A stretch of DNA of 64,000 bases, from the NCBI RefSeq assembly GCF_016861975.1, contig NZ_BOMB01000015.1:152123-216122 (forward strand), given 5' to 3'. Source of the stretch: Actinocatenispora rupis. GTDB lineage: Bacteria; Actinomycetota; Actinomycetes; Mycobacteriales; Micromonosporaceae. A model generated the notes under the pieces. It saw nothing but the letters and a program-made list of their open reading frames with translations. It was not told the origin of the DNA and did not search any database. Position numbers and translations under genes: made by a program. Below are positions 1-8,259 of the stretch, piece by piece. Positions within the stretch are counted from its first letter, which is position 1. Each line of letters begins with the position of its first letter.

Positions 1-350
1 GGGTTGACCAGCCCGCCGGCCAGCCCCTGCACCGCCCGCGCCGCGACCAGCCACCCCAGCCCGCCGGCGAGTCCGGCCGCGGCCGACGCGCCGGCGAACA
101 CCAGCAACGCCACCAGGTACACCCGGCGGGTGCCGAAGCGCGCGGCGAGCGACGCGGCCAGCGGCATCGCCGCCACCGTGCCCAGCGCGTACGCGGTGGC
201 GATCCACTGCACCGACGTCAGCGGCGCGCCGAACAGCGTCATGAAGCGCGGCAGGGCGACCGCGACGATCGTGGTGTCGAGTACGGCCAGCAGACCGCCG
301 AGCGCGAGGACCGCCGCGACCCGTAGTTCGGCTCCGTTGAGCCGGGTCAC
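1..350 (-). CDS. MFS drug-exporter family protein (DHA2-like), N-terminal fragment
   Basis: The window holds the first ~116 residues of a membrane transporter that runs off the left edge. After GTG the reading begins TRLNGAELRVAAVLALGG and contains LAVLDTTIVAVALP, the TM1 signature of the 14-helix DHA2 (EmrB/QacA) proton antiporters. A loop with RFGTRRVY and a third hydrophobic segment follow. The GTG overlaps the stop of the upstream flavin reductase as GTGA, so the two are probably translationally coupled and co-transcribed from the MerR-type promoter at 987-1017. Substrate cannot be told; a toxic or redox-active compound would fit that regulation (inference). Confidence 0.85.
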   Translation of the reverse strand, partial: MTRLNGAELRVAAVLALGGLLAVLDTTIVAVALPRFMTLFGAPLTSVQWIATAYALGTVAAMPLAASLAARFGTRRVYLVALLVFAGASAAAGLAGGLGWLVAARAVQGLAGGLVN

Positions 351-979
351 GCCGCACCGTCCGCGGACCCGCCGTCGCCCACGGCGCCGTCGTCGGCACC
401 GCGCCCGGCCCGCCCGGCCTGCTCGGTGGCGGCGCGGCCGGCGCGCAGGGTACGGGCCCACCACAGCAGTTCGGTGACCGTCGCGGTCAGCGCGCCGCGC
501 TCGCCGTCCGCCGGCCGGTACCGGCCGTCCGCGCCGAGACGCGTCCACGGCAGGGCGAGCAGTACGGCCTCGCGTACCGTGGTCGCGCGCAGTTCCGGGA
601 AGACGGCGCGCAGGTGCTCGATCGCGCGGATCCCGCCCGACCCGCCGTACCCCACGAACCCGACCGGCTTGTACGCCCATTCGCCGTAGTGCCAGTCGAT
701 CGCGTTCTTCACCGCCGCCGGGAAACTGTGGTTGTACTCCGGGGTCAGGATCAGGAACCCGTCCGCGGCCGCCAGCCGGTGCGCGATGGCGCTCCCCGTT
801 CCGTCCGGCCGGGCGAACGGCAACGGCAGGTCCACCTCCGCCAGATCGATCCGATCCAACCGGATCCCCTCGTACCCGTCGAGCTCGGTGACCAGCCAGT
901 CCGCCAGCGCGCCGGCGATCCGCCGGTCCCGTACGCTGCCGACGACCAGGGCGATGCGCAGTGTCGTGTCGGTGCTCAT
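347..979 (-). CDS. NADPH-dependent FMN reductase family protein
   Basis: A 210-residue flavodoxin-like reductase. The N-terminus has the flavin phosphate-binding loop GSVRDRR at residues ~14-20, and the family signature TPEYNHSFPAAVKNAIDW follows at ~80-97. Members reduce FMN, quinones or azo compounds with NAD(P)H. The last ~40 residues are Ala/Gly-rich and probably disordered. ATG at 979 is preferred because a -10 box (TAGCGT, 992-987) lies exactly 7 bases upstream, predicting a leaderless mRNA; no Shine-Dalgarno is visible. It overlaps the MFS gene by 4 bases, suggesting a stress-response pair. Confidence 0.9.
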   Translation of the reverse strand: MSTDTTLRIALVVGSVRDRRIAGALADWLVTELDGYEGIRLDRIDLAEVDLPLPFARPDGTGSAIAHRLAAADGFLILTPEYNHSFPAAVKNAIDWHYGEWAYKPVGFVGYGGSGGIRAIEHLRAVFPELRATTVREAVLLALPWTRLGADGRYRPADGERGALTATVTELLWWARTLRAGRAATEQAGRAGRGADDGAVGDGGSADGAA

Positions 980-986
980 GCGGCCG

Positions 987-1017
987 ACGCTAGGAGTTCG
1001 CCCATGGGTGAACTCAA
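987..1017 (-). promoter_or_regulatory. MerR-family-type promoter with 19-bp spacer and dyad
   Basis: Reading leftwards: -35 TTGAGT (1017-1012), a 19-base spacer and -10 TAGCGT (992-987). A nearly perfect 22-base inverted repeat (994-1015, arms GAGTTC and GAACTC around CCCATGGG) fills the spacer. An over-long 19-bp spacer occupied by a dyad is the hallmark of promoters untwisted by MerR-family activators. No merR gene is in the window. The predicted transcription start is at or one base before the ATG at 979. Confidence 0.7.
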
Positions 1018-1876
1018 GCCCGCGCACCGCATGACGCCCGTCACGTTGCCACGGAAGGGAATCCGGCCGGGAACGCGTCGCCCCGGCACGGCATGCCCCG
1101 GGCACTGACCGGGATCGGCGTGGCGGTCGCGGGTGGGGCCGGCCGCCCGCACCGGCGGTCGGGTGCCCGGTCCTCATCGGCCTGACGAGCCCTCTCACGC
1201 GTCGCCCCGGTCCCCGCTCCCACCGAGCCGCCGCCGACCTCCGCTGCCAGCGTGCCGCGCGCGTACTTCCGCTTAGTACCAACGGTTTCGGGCCGGTACG
1301 GCACGCCGTGCGGGCCGGCGGTGAGCGGTGCGTGGCGGCGGGCAATTCGGGAGGCATGGGTGTGTAACGTTCCGTCCCGCCGGAACGACAACGGACCAAC
1401 GACCCGTGGCGGCGGGCGACCCCGGGGAATGATGGGAGCTTCCCCCGGGGTACCCGGGACGCCGCGAGGCACCCACCGTCCGCGGGCCGGCCCGCCGCCG
1501 CGGGTCGGACCCCGATCCCTTGCGCCACAACCTGTCCCGCGGGTCGGCCGGTCGGCGCGGGCGCGCCGGCCCTCAGGTTTGCCGGCCGCACGACGCCAGC
1601 GGCGGTGACACGTCCCGTCCGGCGCCGTCCGGTCGCGCCGTGCCGCACGGACCGCTGTCCCGCGCGATCGTCGGCGGCGGTGACACAACACCCGCCCGCA
1701 CCTTCGTCAGGGTGCGCCGGGCCGTCGGGCAGGATCGCGCCCGAGATTCCTTGCCGGTGGCTGCGGCCACAACGCCACGGCCCATGCCACGGCCGGCGCC
1801 CTCGCGCGCCGGTACGGCGCCCTCGCGCGGCCCCGGGTACGTGGGCGGGGACGGCGTGTGGCACCGTGGGGGCAGT
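1018..1876. other. Long intergenic region without a recognisable gene
   Basis: About 860 bases of G+C-rich sequence in which every open frame is Arg/Gly/Pro-rich and has no family I recognise. The one ordered element I see is an inverted repeat at 1368-1387 (CGTTCCG, six bases, CGGAACG), preceded by GTGTAA. It could be an operator or a small hairpin. No terminator with a T tract is visible. Confidence 0.5.
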
Positions 1877-1898
1877 ATAGTAATACCGGTATTGTTAT
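1877..1898. promoter_or_regulatory. AT-rich palindromic operator upstream of map-like gene
   Basis: The perfect 12-base palindrome AATACCGGTATT (1882-1893) is extended by ATA and TAT at matching distances (ATAG ... TTAT). It stands out in a region above 70% G+C and ends 32 bases before the GTG at 1931. This looks like a dimeric repressor site, possibly GntR or TetR type. The cognate regulator is not identifiable here. Confidence 0.55.
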
Positions 1899-1930
1899 CG
1901 GCCCATGGCCAGCATCGCCCAGGAGACACC

Positions 1931-2704
1931 GTGATCGAGCTGCTCTCGCCGCGTCAGATCGACCAGATGCGCCCCGCCGGGCGCTTCGTCGCCGACGTAC
2001 TCCAGGATCTGCGGGCCCGGGTCGAGCCGGGCGTCAACCTGCTCGACATCGACGGGTGGGCGGCGGAGATGATCCGGCGGCGCAACGCCGTGTCCTGCTA
2101 CGTGGACTACGCGCCGTCGTTCGGTCGGGGGCCGTTCGGCAAGGTGATCTGCACGTCGGTGAACGACGCGGTGCTGCACGGCCTGCCACACGACTACCCG
2201 CTGCGTGACGGTGACCTGCTCACCCTCGACTTCGCGGCGGAGGTCGACGGGTGGGTGTGCGACAGCGCGATCTCGTTCGTGGTGGGCGACGGCGGCGGCC
2301 CGGCCGACGAGCACCTCATCGACACCACCCGCGCGGCGCTGGACGCGGCGATCCCGGTCTGCGCCCCGGGCAACCGCCTCGGCGACGTCTCCGCCACGAT
2401 CGGCGGCGTCCTCACCGGCGCCGGGTACGAGGTGAACACGGAGTTCGGCGGGCACGGGGTGGGGCGCACGATGCACCAGGACCCGCACGTGGCGAACATC
2501 GGACGGGCCGGGCGCGGGCTGTCGCTGCGCCCCGGGCTGGTGATCGCGGTCGAGCCGTGGGTGATGATCGGCACCAAGACCCTCACCGTGGACCCGGACG
2601 GCTGGACCCTGCGCAGCGCCAACCACGAACGTACCGCGCACCACGAGCACACCATCGCGGTCACCGAGGACGGCCCGGTCGTCCTCACCCTCCCCGGCCA
2701 GTAA
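1931..2704 (+). CDS. map: Type I methionine aminopeptidase
   Basis: A 257-residue pita-bread-fold metallopeptidase that removes N-terminal methionine from nascent proteins. The dinuclear metal ligands are visible: the two Asp in TLDFAAEVDGWVCDSA (~residues 100-115), His in GGHGVGRTMHQDPHV (~175-190), Glu in IAVEPWV (~210) and Glu in HHEHTIAVTEDGP (~240). The substrate-binding His is in VLHGLPHDYP. The GTG at 1931 is supported by AGGAG at 1921-1925. It lies alone and not in the ribosomal-protein operon, and an AT-rich palindrome precedes it. It is therefore probably a second, conditionally expressed MetAP (inference). Confidence 0.93.
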   Translation: MIELLSPRQIDQMRPAGRFVADVLQDLRARVEPGVNLLDIDGWAAEMIRRRNAVSCYVDYAPSFGRGPFGKVICTSVNDAVLHGLPHDYPLRDGDLLTLDFAAEVDGWVCDSAISFVVGDGGGPADEHLIDTTRAALDAAIPVCAPGNRLGDVSATIGGVLTGAGYEVNTEFGGHGVGRTMHQDPHVANIGRAGRGLSLRPGLVIAVEPWVMIGTKTLTVDPDGWTLRSANHERTAHHEHTIAVTEDGPVVLTLPGQ

Positions 2705-2706
2705 CG

Positions 2707-2723
2707 CCGTCCACTGTGGACGG
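2707..2723. repeat. Palindrome CCGTCCACTGTGGACGG (recurrent motif, intergenic copy)
   Basis: A 17-base odd palindrome three bases after the map stop. The core TCCACWGTGGA recurs at 12121-12136, 24519-24534 and 50789-50805, each time inside a gene and in the same reading frame. With a one-base centre it is unlikely to form an RNA hairpin, so a DNA-level role or an iterated-palindrome family is more plausible. Confidence 0.8.
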
Positions 2724-2805
2724 TCGGGTGATCCGCGCCCAGCTGGGCGGTTGACCCGGCGGTACCCGGGGCGTGGGGCCGGCGGGTCGGGCAGGATGGG
2801 TGTCC

Positions 2806-3735
2806 GTGAAGATGCTGCCGTTTCCCACCGCCGACCGGGGCGCCTCGAACGTCGTCCTCGGTCTGATGCGGATCTCGAAGCTGACCGACGACGAGATCCG
2901 CACCCTGTACGGCACGGCCCGGGACGCCGGGGTCACCGTGTTCGACCACGCCGACATCTACGGCCCGACGAGGCACGAGTGCGAGGCGCGGTTCGGTTCC
3001 GCCGTGTCGCTGGCCGGCGCCGAGCGCGAGGCGATCGTGCTGCAGAGCAAGGTCGGCATCCGGCCGGGCTTCTTCGACTTCTCCCGGGAGCACATCGTGC
3101 GGACCGTGGACGAGTCGCTGGCCGCGCTGCGTACCGAGTACCTGGATGTGTTGTTGCTGCACCGGCCGGACACGCTGGTGGAGCCGGAGGAGGTGGCCGC
3201 GGCGTTCGACGAGCTGGCCGACGCGGGGAAGGTCCGCGACTTCGGCGTGTCGAACCACACCCCGGGCCAGATCGAACTGCTGAAGACCGCGGTACGCCAG
3301 CCGCTCGTGGCCAACCAGGTGCAGCTGAGCATCGCGCACTGTCCGCTGATCGCGTCCGGGATCGCGGCGAACATGGGCGGCCTGGACCAGTCGGTCGACC
3401 GGGACAACGGCCTGCTGGACTACTCGCGGCTGCACGGGATGACGTTGCAGGCGTGGTCGCCGTTCCAGAAGGGCTTCTTCGACGGTGTGTTCCTGGGCGA
3501 CCGGGAGCACTACGCGGAGCTGAACGACGTGGTCGACGAGCTGGCCGCGAAGTACGAGGTGACGCCGAGTGCGGTGGCGGTCGGCTGGATCACCCGGCAT
3601 CCGGCGAACATGCAGGTGGTACTGGGTACGACGAACCCGGGTCGGGTGGTGGAGTCGGCGGCGGGATCGGAGCTGCCGCTGACCCGCGAGGAGTGGTACC
3701 GGCTGTTCCGCGCGGCCGGGTACGTCGTTCCGTGA
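2806..3735 (+). CDS. Aldo/keto reductase
   Basis: A ~309-residue (alpha/beta)8-barrel NADPH oxidoreductase. The catalytic tetrad is visible: Asp and Tyr in FDHADIYGP (~residues 44-52), Lys in LQSKVGI (~80) and His in LLLHRPD (~115). It also has the cofactor-site motifs SNHTPGQIELL and TTNPGR. Residues around QKGFFDGVFLGD resemble the YdhF-like AKR branch. Starts GTG 2800, GTG 2806 and ATG 2812 are all in frame. I chose 2806 because AGGA (2793-2796) lies 9 bases before it. The gene is monocistronic, with a strong hairpin directly after it. Confidence 0.88.
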   Translation: MKMLPFPTADRGASNVVLGLMRISKLTDDEIRTLYGTARDAGVTVFDHADIYGPTRHECEARFGSAVSLAGAEREAIVLQSKVGIRPGFFDFSREHIVRTVDESLAALRTEYLDVLLLHRPDTLVEPEEVAAAFDELADAGKVRDFGVSNHTPGQIELLKTAVRQPLVANQVQLSIAHCPLIASGIAANMGGLDQSVDRDNGLLDYSRLHGMTLQAWSPFQKGFFDGVFLGDREHYAELNDVVDELAAKYEVTPSAVAVGWITRHPANMQVVLGTTNPGRVVESAAGSELPLTREEWYRLFRAAGYVVP

Positions 3736-3741
3736 CGGAGA

Positions 3742-3774
3742 GTCCCGCCCGCCGCGCGTCGCGGTGGGCGGGAC
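3742..3774 (+). terminator. Long GC hairpin after aldo/keto reductase gene
   Basis: A 15-base arm beginning GTCCCGCCC pairs with an arm ending GGGCGGGAC across a CGT loop, with one G-T mismatch. It starts 7 bases after the stop codon and has no T run, as is common in high-G+C actinomycetes. It separates the reductase from the promoter at 3779. Confidence 0.7.
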
Positions 3775-3778
3775 GGCG

Positions 3779-3807
3779 TTGACACCGGCCCGGTCGGGCC
3801 ATCTAAT
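3779..3807 (+). promoter_or_regulatory. Housekeeping-type promoter for secreted propeller gene
   Basis: TTGACA at 3779-3784, a 17-base spacer, then TCTAAT at 3802-3807. This is a near-consensus primary sigma factor promoter, 40 bases before the ATG at 3847. Confidence 0.75.
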
Positions 3808-3846
3808 GGGCGCGTTCCTTTTTCGGACCCGACCGAAAGGGCGCCC

Positions 3847-5754
3847 ATGGTCAGGACTCTCGCCGCCGGACTCGCGGTCGTACTCGCCGCGACGCTGGCG
3901 CCGTCGGCCGCCCGCGCCGACACGACCACCCCTCGCATCGACGACCTCGGACCGGGCATCGTGTCGGCGCCCGTCACCGGCGCCGCCCTCGACGGCGACA
4001 CGCTCTACCTGGTGACCCGCGGACTCCAGCCCGCCGTCATAGCCCGGTACGACCTGGCCACGCGCCGCGTCGTCGGCCACGCCGAGCTGCCCACCGGTAC
4101 GGGCGGGTGGGCCGCGGCCGTCGACCGCGGCGCCGTGTACGCGGGGATGTACGGGGTCGCCGACATCCACCGGTACGACCCGGCGACGGACACCGCGACC
4201 CGGCTCACCGGCCTCGGCACCGACACGTACGTGTTCGACCTGGCCGCCGCGCCGGACGGCACGCTCTACGCGGGGACGTACCCGTCGGGGAAGCTCTACG
4301 CGGTCGACCCGGACTCGGGCGCGACGCGCGACCTCGGGCAGGCCAGCCCCGGGCAGAGCTACGTGCGGTCGGTCGCGGTCGCCGACGACGGCACCGTGTA
4401 CGCGGGGACCGGCGCCGCGGCCCGGCTCGTCGCGTACGACCCGGCGAGCGGGCGGCGCACCGAGATCCTGCCGCCGGAACTGCGTACCGAGTCGTTCGTG
4501 TACGACGTGCAGGTCAGCGGCGACCTGATCGCGGTCGGTACCGAACCGTCCGGCAAGCTCGCGCTGATCGACCGGCGCGACCCGGGGCGGTACACGATCG
4601 TCGACACCGGTGACCGGACCGTCGACGCGATCACCATCGACGGCGACTCCGTGTACCTGACCGCCCGTACCTCCGGCTCGGTCTACCGGTACCGGCAGGG
4701 CACGGGAACGGTGGAACGGTTGGGAATCCCGGTACCGCAGGACGAGACGCGCGGTGTCTTCGTGTCCGGTGGCCGGATCGTCGGGGTGGCCGGCAGCGGC
4801 GAGGTGTGGACGCTGGATCCCGACACCGGCGACACGACGGTGACCGACCTGGTGGCCGCCGGCATGCCCGCCGCGCCCGAACCGGCGCAGTCCGTCGCCG
4901 TCTCCGCCGGCCGGTACGCGTACGTCGGCGGGAACTTCGGGCTCCAGGTCCACGACCTCGCCGCCGGTACGAGCAGGCGGGTGCGTGCGTACGGCGAGCC
5001 GAAGCGGATCGTGCCCGTCGACGGGAAGGCGTACCTCGGGGTGTACCCGGGCGCGTTCGTCGACACGTACGACCCGGTGAGCGGGGTGATGGCGCGGCAG
5101 GGCGCGCTCGGCGGCGTACAGAACCGGCCGCGGGCGATGGTGTGGCTGCCGGACCGCGGGCAGCTCGCGATCGGCAGCCGGGCCGAGTACGGCACCGCCG
5201 GCGGCGCGTTCACCCTGTACGACATCGCGAGCGACACCGCGCACCGGTACGACGATCCGGTGCCGGGGCAGGGGATCAGCGCCGTCGCCGCGCGCGGGCA
5301 CGTCGGGTACCTGGGGTCGGAGATCGCGGCGGACGGGGTGCCGCCGGTGGCGAAGGAGGCGCAGCTCGCCGCGGTCGACCTGGACACCGGGCGGACGCTG
5401 TGGCGGTGGACGGCGGTGCCGGGCGCGACCGGGTACAGCGACCTGCTGGTGCACGGCACCCGGCTGTACGGGCTGACCTCGGCGGGCCGGCTCGTCGTCG
5501 TGGACCTGGTGACCCGCACCGTGCTCGGCACGTACCAGCTCGGCGACAGCGGCGGCGGGCAGCTGTTCCTGCGCCACGGCACCGTGTACGGCGTCACCCG
5601 CGGCACGCTGTTCCGCCTCACCGACCAGGGCCCCGCGACCGTACTCGCCGGACTCGGCGGTGGCTGGTTCAACGAGCCGCAGGCCACGTACGATCCGGCC
5701 GCCGACGTCGTGTACACGTTGCGCGGCAACGATCTCGTCCGCATCCACCTCTGA
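3847..5754 (+). CDS. Secreted beta-propeller protein (PQQ/YVTN-like repeats)
   Basis: A 635-residue protein with a clear Sec signal peptide: VRTLAAGLAVVLAATLAPSA followed by ARA and DTTTP. The rest is built from ~45-residue blades with recurring patterns such as GTVYAGT, GKLYAVDPDSG, VYRYRQGTG and LYDIASDT, typical of seven/eight-bladed propellers of the quinoprotein/YncE type. I see no catalytic residues, anchor or second domain. A ligand-binding or scaffold role outside the cell is a reasonable guess; function is unknown. A strong promoter lies upstream and a hairpin terminator downstream, so it is a single-gene transcript. Confidence 0.82.
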   Translation: MVRTLAAGLAVVLAATLAPSAARADTTTPRIDDLGPGIVSAPVTGAALDGDTLYLVTRGLQPAVIARYDLATRRVVGHAELPTGTGGWAAAVDRGAVYAGMYGVADIHRYDPATDTATRLTGLGTDTYVFDLAAAPDGTLYAGTYPSGKLYAVDPDSGATRDLGQASPGQSYVRSVAVADDGTVYAGTGAAARLVAYDPASGRRTEILPPELRTESFVYDVQVSGDLIAVGTEPSGKLALIDRRDPGRYTIVDTGDRTVDAITIDGDSVYLTARTSGSVYRYRQGTGTVERLGIPVPQDETRGVFVSGGRIVGVAGSGEVWTLDPDTGDTTVTDLVAAGMPAAPEPAQSVAVSAGRYAYVGGNFGLQVHDLAAGTSRRVRAYGEPKRIVPVDGKAYLGVYPGAFVDTYDPVSGVMARQGALGGVQNRPRAMVWLPDRGQLAIGSRAEYGTAGGAFTLYDIASDTAHRYDDPVPGQGISAVAARGHVGYLGSEIAADGVPPVAKEAQLAAVDLDTGRTLWRWTAVPGATGYSDLLVHGTRLYGLTSAGRLVVVDLVTRTVLGTYQLGDSGGGQLFLRHGTVYGVTRGTLFRLTDQGPATVLAGLGGGWFNEPQATYDPAADVVYTLRGNDLVRIHL

Positions 5755-5757
5755 GTA

Positions 5758-5791
5758 CGGCGCCCGGTGGGGTGCGTACCGCCGGGCGCCG
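5758..5791 (+). terminator. GC hairpin terminator after propeller gene
   Basis: Arms CGGCGCCCGGTGG and CCGCCGGGCGCCG pair over 13 bases with one wobble across an 8-base loop. The hairpin begins four bases after the TGA. No T tract is visible. Confidence 0.7.
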
Positions 5792-5849
5792 GGAGGGGTC
5801 CTCGCGCGCGGCGGTACCGTGCGGGCCTTCGCGACGAGAGGGAGCGACG

Positions 5850-6275
5850 ATGGCCGGTGCGGTGGTCCGGGCGGTACTCGGGGTGTGCGGCGCGTGCGCG
5901 CTGGTCGGCGGCGCGGTGCTGCTGTGGATGATCTGGCTCTACTTCGGCGAGAACCGCTACGCGCCGGAGCTGGAGATCGGCCAGTTCGGGATCGTCGCGC
6001 TGATGCTCGGCGCCGGCCTGTACGTGGCCGGCGCGCTCCAGATCCCCGTGGTGGGGCGGGTTCTCGTCGGGTTGATGGTGGCCGGCGCCGCGAGCGTGGT
6101 GCTCGTCCTGTTCGCTGCGGCGGTGTCGCTCGTCGGCGACCCCGGCGGAGAGCGCGGCACCCTGAACGACTGCGCGGCCGGCTTCCTCTGCGTACCGGCG
6201 GGTGCGTACCTGGTGTGGCGCGCGGTCGCCGGCCGCTGGCCCGCGACCCGCCGCAGTACCGGTCCGCGCTTCTGA
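5850..6275 (+). CDS. Small membrane protein of unknown function
   Basis: A 141-residue protein starting at an ATG after AGAGGGAG. Three to four hydrophobic segments can be seen at about residues 5-31, 45-65, 69-95 and 108-128. There is a short charged loop (GDPGGERGT) and a basic C-terminus (RWPATRRSTGPRF). I recognise no family. It sits between the propeller terminator and an esterase gene, with no shared operon visible. Confidence 0.6.
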   Translation: MAGAVVRAVLGVCGACALVGGAVLLWMIWLYFGENRYAPELEIGQFGIVALMLGAGLYVAGALQIPVVGRVLVGLMVAGAASVVLVLFAAAVSLVGDPGGERGTLNDCAAGFLCVPAGAYLVWRAVAGRWPATRRSTGPRF

Positions 6276-6402
6276 CCCGCGCGGCGACACCACGTTGCGG
6301 ATCCAGTCGGCGCGTACGACGTCCGACCGGCCACGGCGGCGACCCGCCCGCGGTACGGAAATCCGCGGGCGGGACGGCGGACGGTGTGCGAGGGTGACCG
6401 CC

Positions 6403-7404
6403 ATGGACAGCCAGCTCAGCCGCGGCACGCACCGGGATCCGTTGGTACCGGGGGACATCGGGTACACGGTGCTCGCGCCGGACGGTACGACGACCGGGCT
6501 GCCGCTGGTCGTACTGCTGCACGGCGCGGACTCGTCCGCGGAGACGCTCGTCCGGTTCCGCCCGCTGATCGAGGGGCTGTGGGCCGACGGGACGCTGCCG
6601 CCGGCCGTGGTGGCCTGCGCGTCGACCCCCACCGTCGGCGGGTTCTACCTGGACCGCGACGGTGCCCGGTGGGAGTCGTACGTGGCGCGGGCGTTCCCGG
6701 CGCTCATCGAGCGGGAGTACGGCACGGATCCGGCGCGGGTGGCGCTGCTCGGCTCCTCGATGGGCGGGTACGGCGCGCTGAAGATCGCGTTCGCGGAGCC
6801 GGACCGGTGGGCCGCGGTGGCCGCCGTCGCGCCCGCCCTGCTGCCCGCCGCCACCCCGGACGCGCTGCGCCCCCGCAACACCCTCGGCGTCCTCGCCGAC
6901 CTGGGCCGGGAGATGGCCGGCGACGGCACCGGCCCCGACCGGTACGCGGCGAACAGCGTGCTGCACAGGTTGCGCGCGCACGCCGACGCCGTACGCGACA
7001 GCGGCCTGCCGATCTTCCTGCGGTGCGGCGACAGCGACGTGTTCGCCATGCACGACGGCACCGAGCAGCTGCACCGCGCGCTGTGGGACCTGGACATCGG
7101 CCACGAGTACCAGTTGGTGTTGGGGGCGGACCACCTCGGGCCGGAGGCGGTCGCGGGGCCGCGGGCGGCGTTCGGGTTCGTCGGCGCGGCGCTGCGGGGG
7201 GACGACCGGCCCGCCGCCGACCGGGAACTGGCCGCGTCCTGGGCGGACTGGGACGCGTCCGGGCGGCAGGGCGCGCCGCCGGCGTTCGACGCGACCGGGC
7301 CGACCGGGCCGCTGGCGCTGCGCCTGCTGCTCGCCGACGACCTCGCCGAACGCGAGCGTCGCGACCCGACCGCCGCGCGGCGGTACGGGCGGATCGACAC
7401 CTGA
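6403..7404 (+). CDS. Alpha/beta-hydrolase, esterase D-like
   Basis: A 333-residue esterase. The oxyanion-hole region is VVLLHGADSS (~residues 36-45), the nucleophile elbow is GSSMGGYGA (Ser ~120), the acidic residue is in RCGDSDVF (~210) and His is in LGADHLGPEA (~245). The fold matches the putative esterase family (esterase D, S-formylglutathione hydrolase, mycolyltransferase superfamily). No signal peptide is seen, so it is cytoplasmic. ATG 6403 is preceded at 7 bases by GAGGGT, a weak -10 form, so the mRNA may be leaderless; GTG 6394 is an alternative start. The SDR gene follows after 14 bases, probably one transcript. Confidence 0.85.
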   Translation: MDSQLSRGTHRDPLVPGDIGYTVLAPDGTTTGLPLVVLLHGADSSAETLVRFRPLIEGLWADGTLPPAVVACASTPTVGGFYLDRDGARWESYVARAFPALIEREYGTDPARVALLGSSMGGYGALKIAFAEPDRWAAVAAVAPALLPAATPDALRPRNTLGVLADLGREMAGDGTGPDRYAANSVLHRLRAHADAVRDSGLPIFLRCGDSDVFAMHDGTEQLHRALWDLDIGHEYQLVLGADHLGPEAVAGPRAAFGFVGAALRGDDRPAADRELAASWADWDASGRQGAPPAFDATGPTGPLALRLLLADDLAERERRDPTAARRYGRIDT

Positions 7405-7418
7405 GTACGGGAGGACAC

Positions 7419-8198
7419 GTGGCGTTGGGGTTGGCGGGGCGTACCGCGATCGTGACGGGTGTGAGCCGGCGGATCGGAATCGGCGCGGCGATCGCGCGCC
7501 GGCTCGCCGCCGAGGGCGCGGACGTCCTCGTCCAGGGCTGGCGACGGCACGACGTCGAGCGCCACGAGGGCGGCGACCCGGACGGCCCGGACGCGATCGT
7601 CGCCGAACTGCGCGCCGCCGGCCGCCGCGCCGAGTACGTCGACGCGGACTTCACCGACCCGGCCGCGCCCGCCGCCGTACTCGATGCCGGGGTCGCGGCG
7701 TTCGGCCGGGTCGACATCCTCGTCGCGAACCACGCCCGCAACACGCCGTGGGCGCCGCTGGCCGAGCTGACCGCCGCCGAGGTGGACGCGGCGTACGCGG
7801 TGAACACGCGGGCGACGCTGCTGCTGGTGAAGGAGTTCGCGGACCGGTTCGAGGCGGGCGACGGCCGGATCGTGCTGTTCACGTCCGGTCAGCAGGGCGG
7901 CCCGATGCCCCTGGAGATCCCGTACGCGTCGAGCAAGGCGGCGCTGGCCGGCATGACGCCGAGCCTGGCCGCCGCGGTCGTCGGCAAGGGGATCCGGCTC
8001 AACTGCGTCAATCCGGGCCCGACCGACACCGGCTGGGCGACCCCGGAGATCACCGCGGAAGCGTTGCGGCGCCTGCCGTTCGGGCGGTGGGGGCGGCCCG
8101 AGGACGCGGCCGCGCTCGTCGCGTTCCTCGTCGGCCCGGACGGCGGCTGGGTCACCGGCCAGGTCATCGCCTCCGAGGGCGGGTTCGGTCTCGTCTGA
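7419..8198 (+). CDS. Short-chain dehydrogenase/reductase
   Basis: A 259-residue Rossmann-fold NAD(P)H oxidoreductase. The cofactor motif is TGVSRRIGIG at ~residues 13-22. NHARN replaces the usual NNAG, the catalytic Ser is in FTSGQQG (~150), and Tyr/Lys are in YASSKAAL (~167-171). The C-terminus VTGQVIASEGGFGLV is family-typical. GGGAGGA at 7409-7414 supports the GTG at 7419. It looks like a 3-oxoacyl reductase relative; the substrate is unknown. Co-transcription with the upstream esterase suggests both act on one small-molecule ester or ketone (inference). Confidence 0.87.
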   Translation: MALGLAGRTAIVTGVSRRIGIGAAIARRLAAEGADVLVQGWRRHDVERHEGGDPDGPDAIVAELRAAGRRAEYVDADFTDPAAPAAVLDAGVAAFGRVDILVANHARNTPWAPLAELTAAEVDAAYAVNTRATLLLVKEFADRFEAGDGRIVLFTSGQQGGPMPLEIPYASSKAALAGMTPSLAAAVVGKGIRLNCVNPGPTDTGWATPEITAEALRRLPFGRWGRPEDAAALVAFLVGPDGGWVTGQVIASEGGFGLV

Positions 8199-8259
8199 CC
8201 GACGCCCGGTCCGCGCCGCCGGCCGCTCAGTCGGCGTCGGCGAGCGCGGTGCCGGCCGC

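Noticed and set aside
1041..1691. Minus-strand frame of 216 codons in the long gap
   Set aside because: Arg-rich low-complexity product, no ribosome site, no third-position bias.
2194..7134. Very long open frame on the minus strand (1646 codons)
   Set aside because: It is antisense to at least four well-supported genes, Arg/Gly/Val-rich with no domain; long shadow frames are expected at this G+C content.
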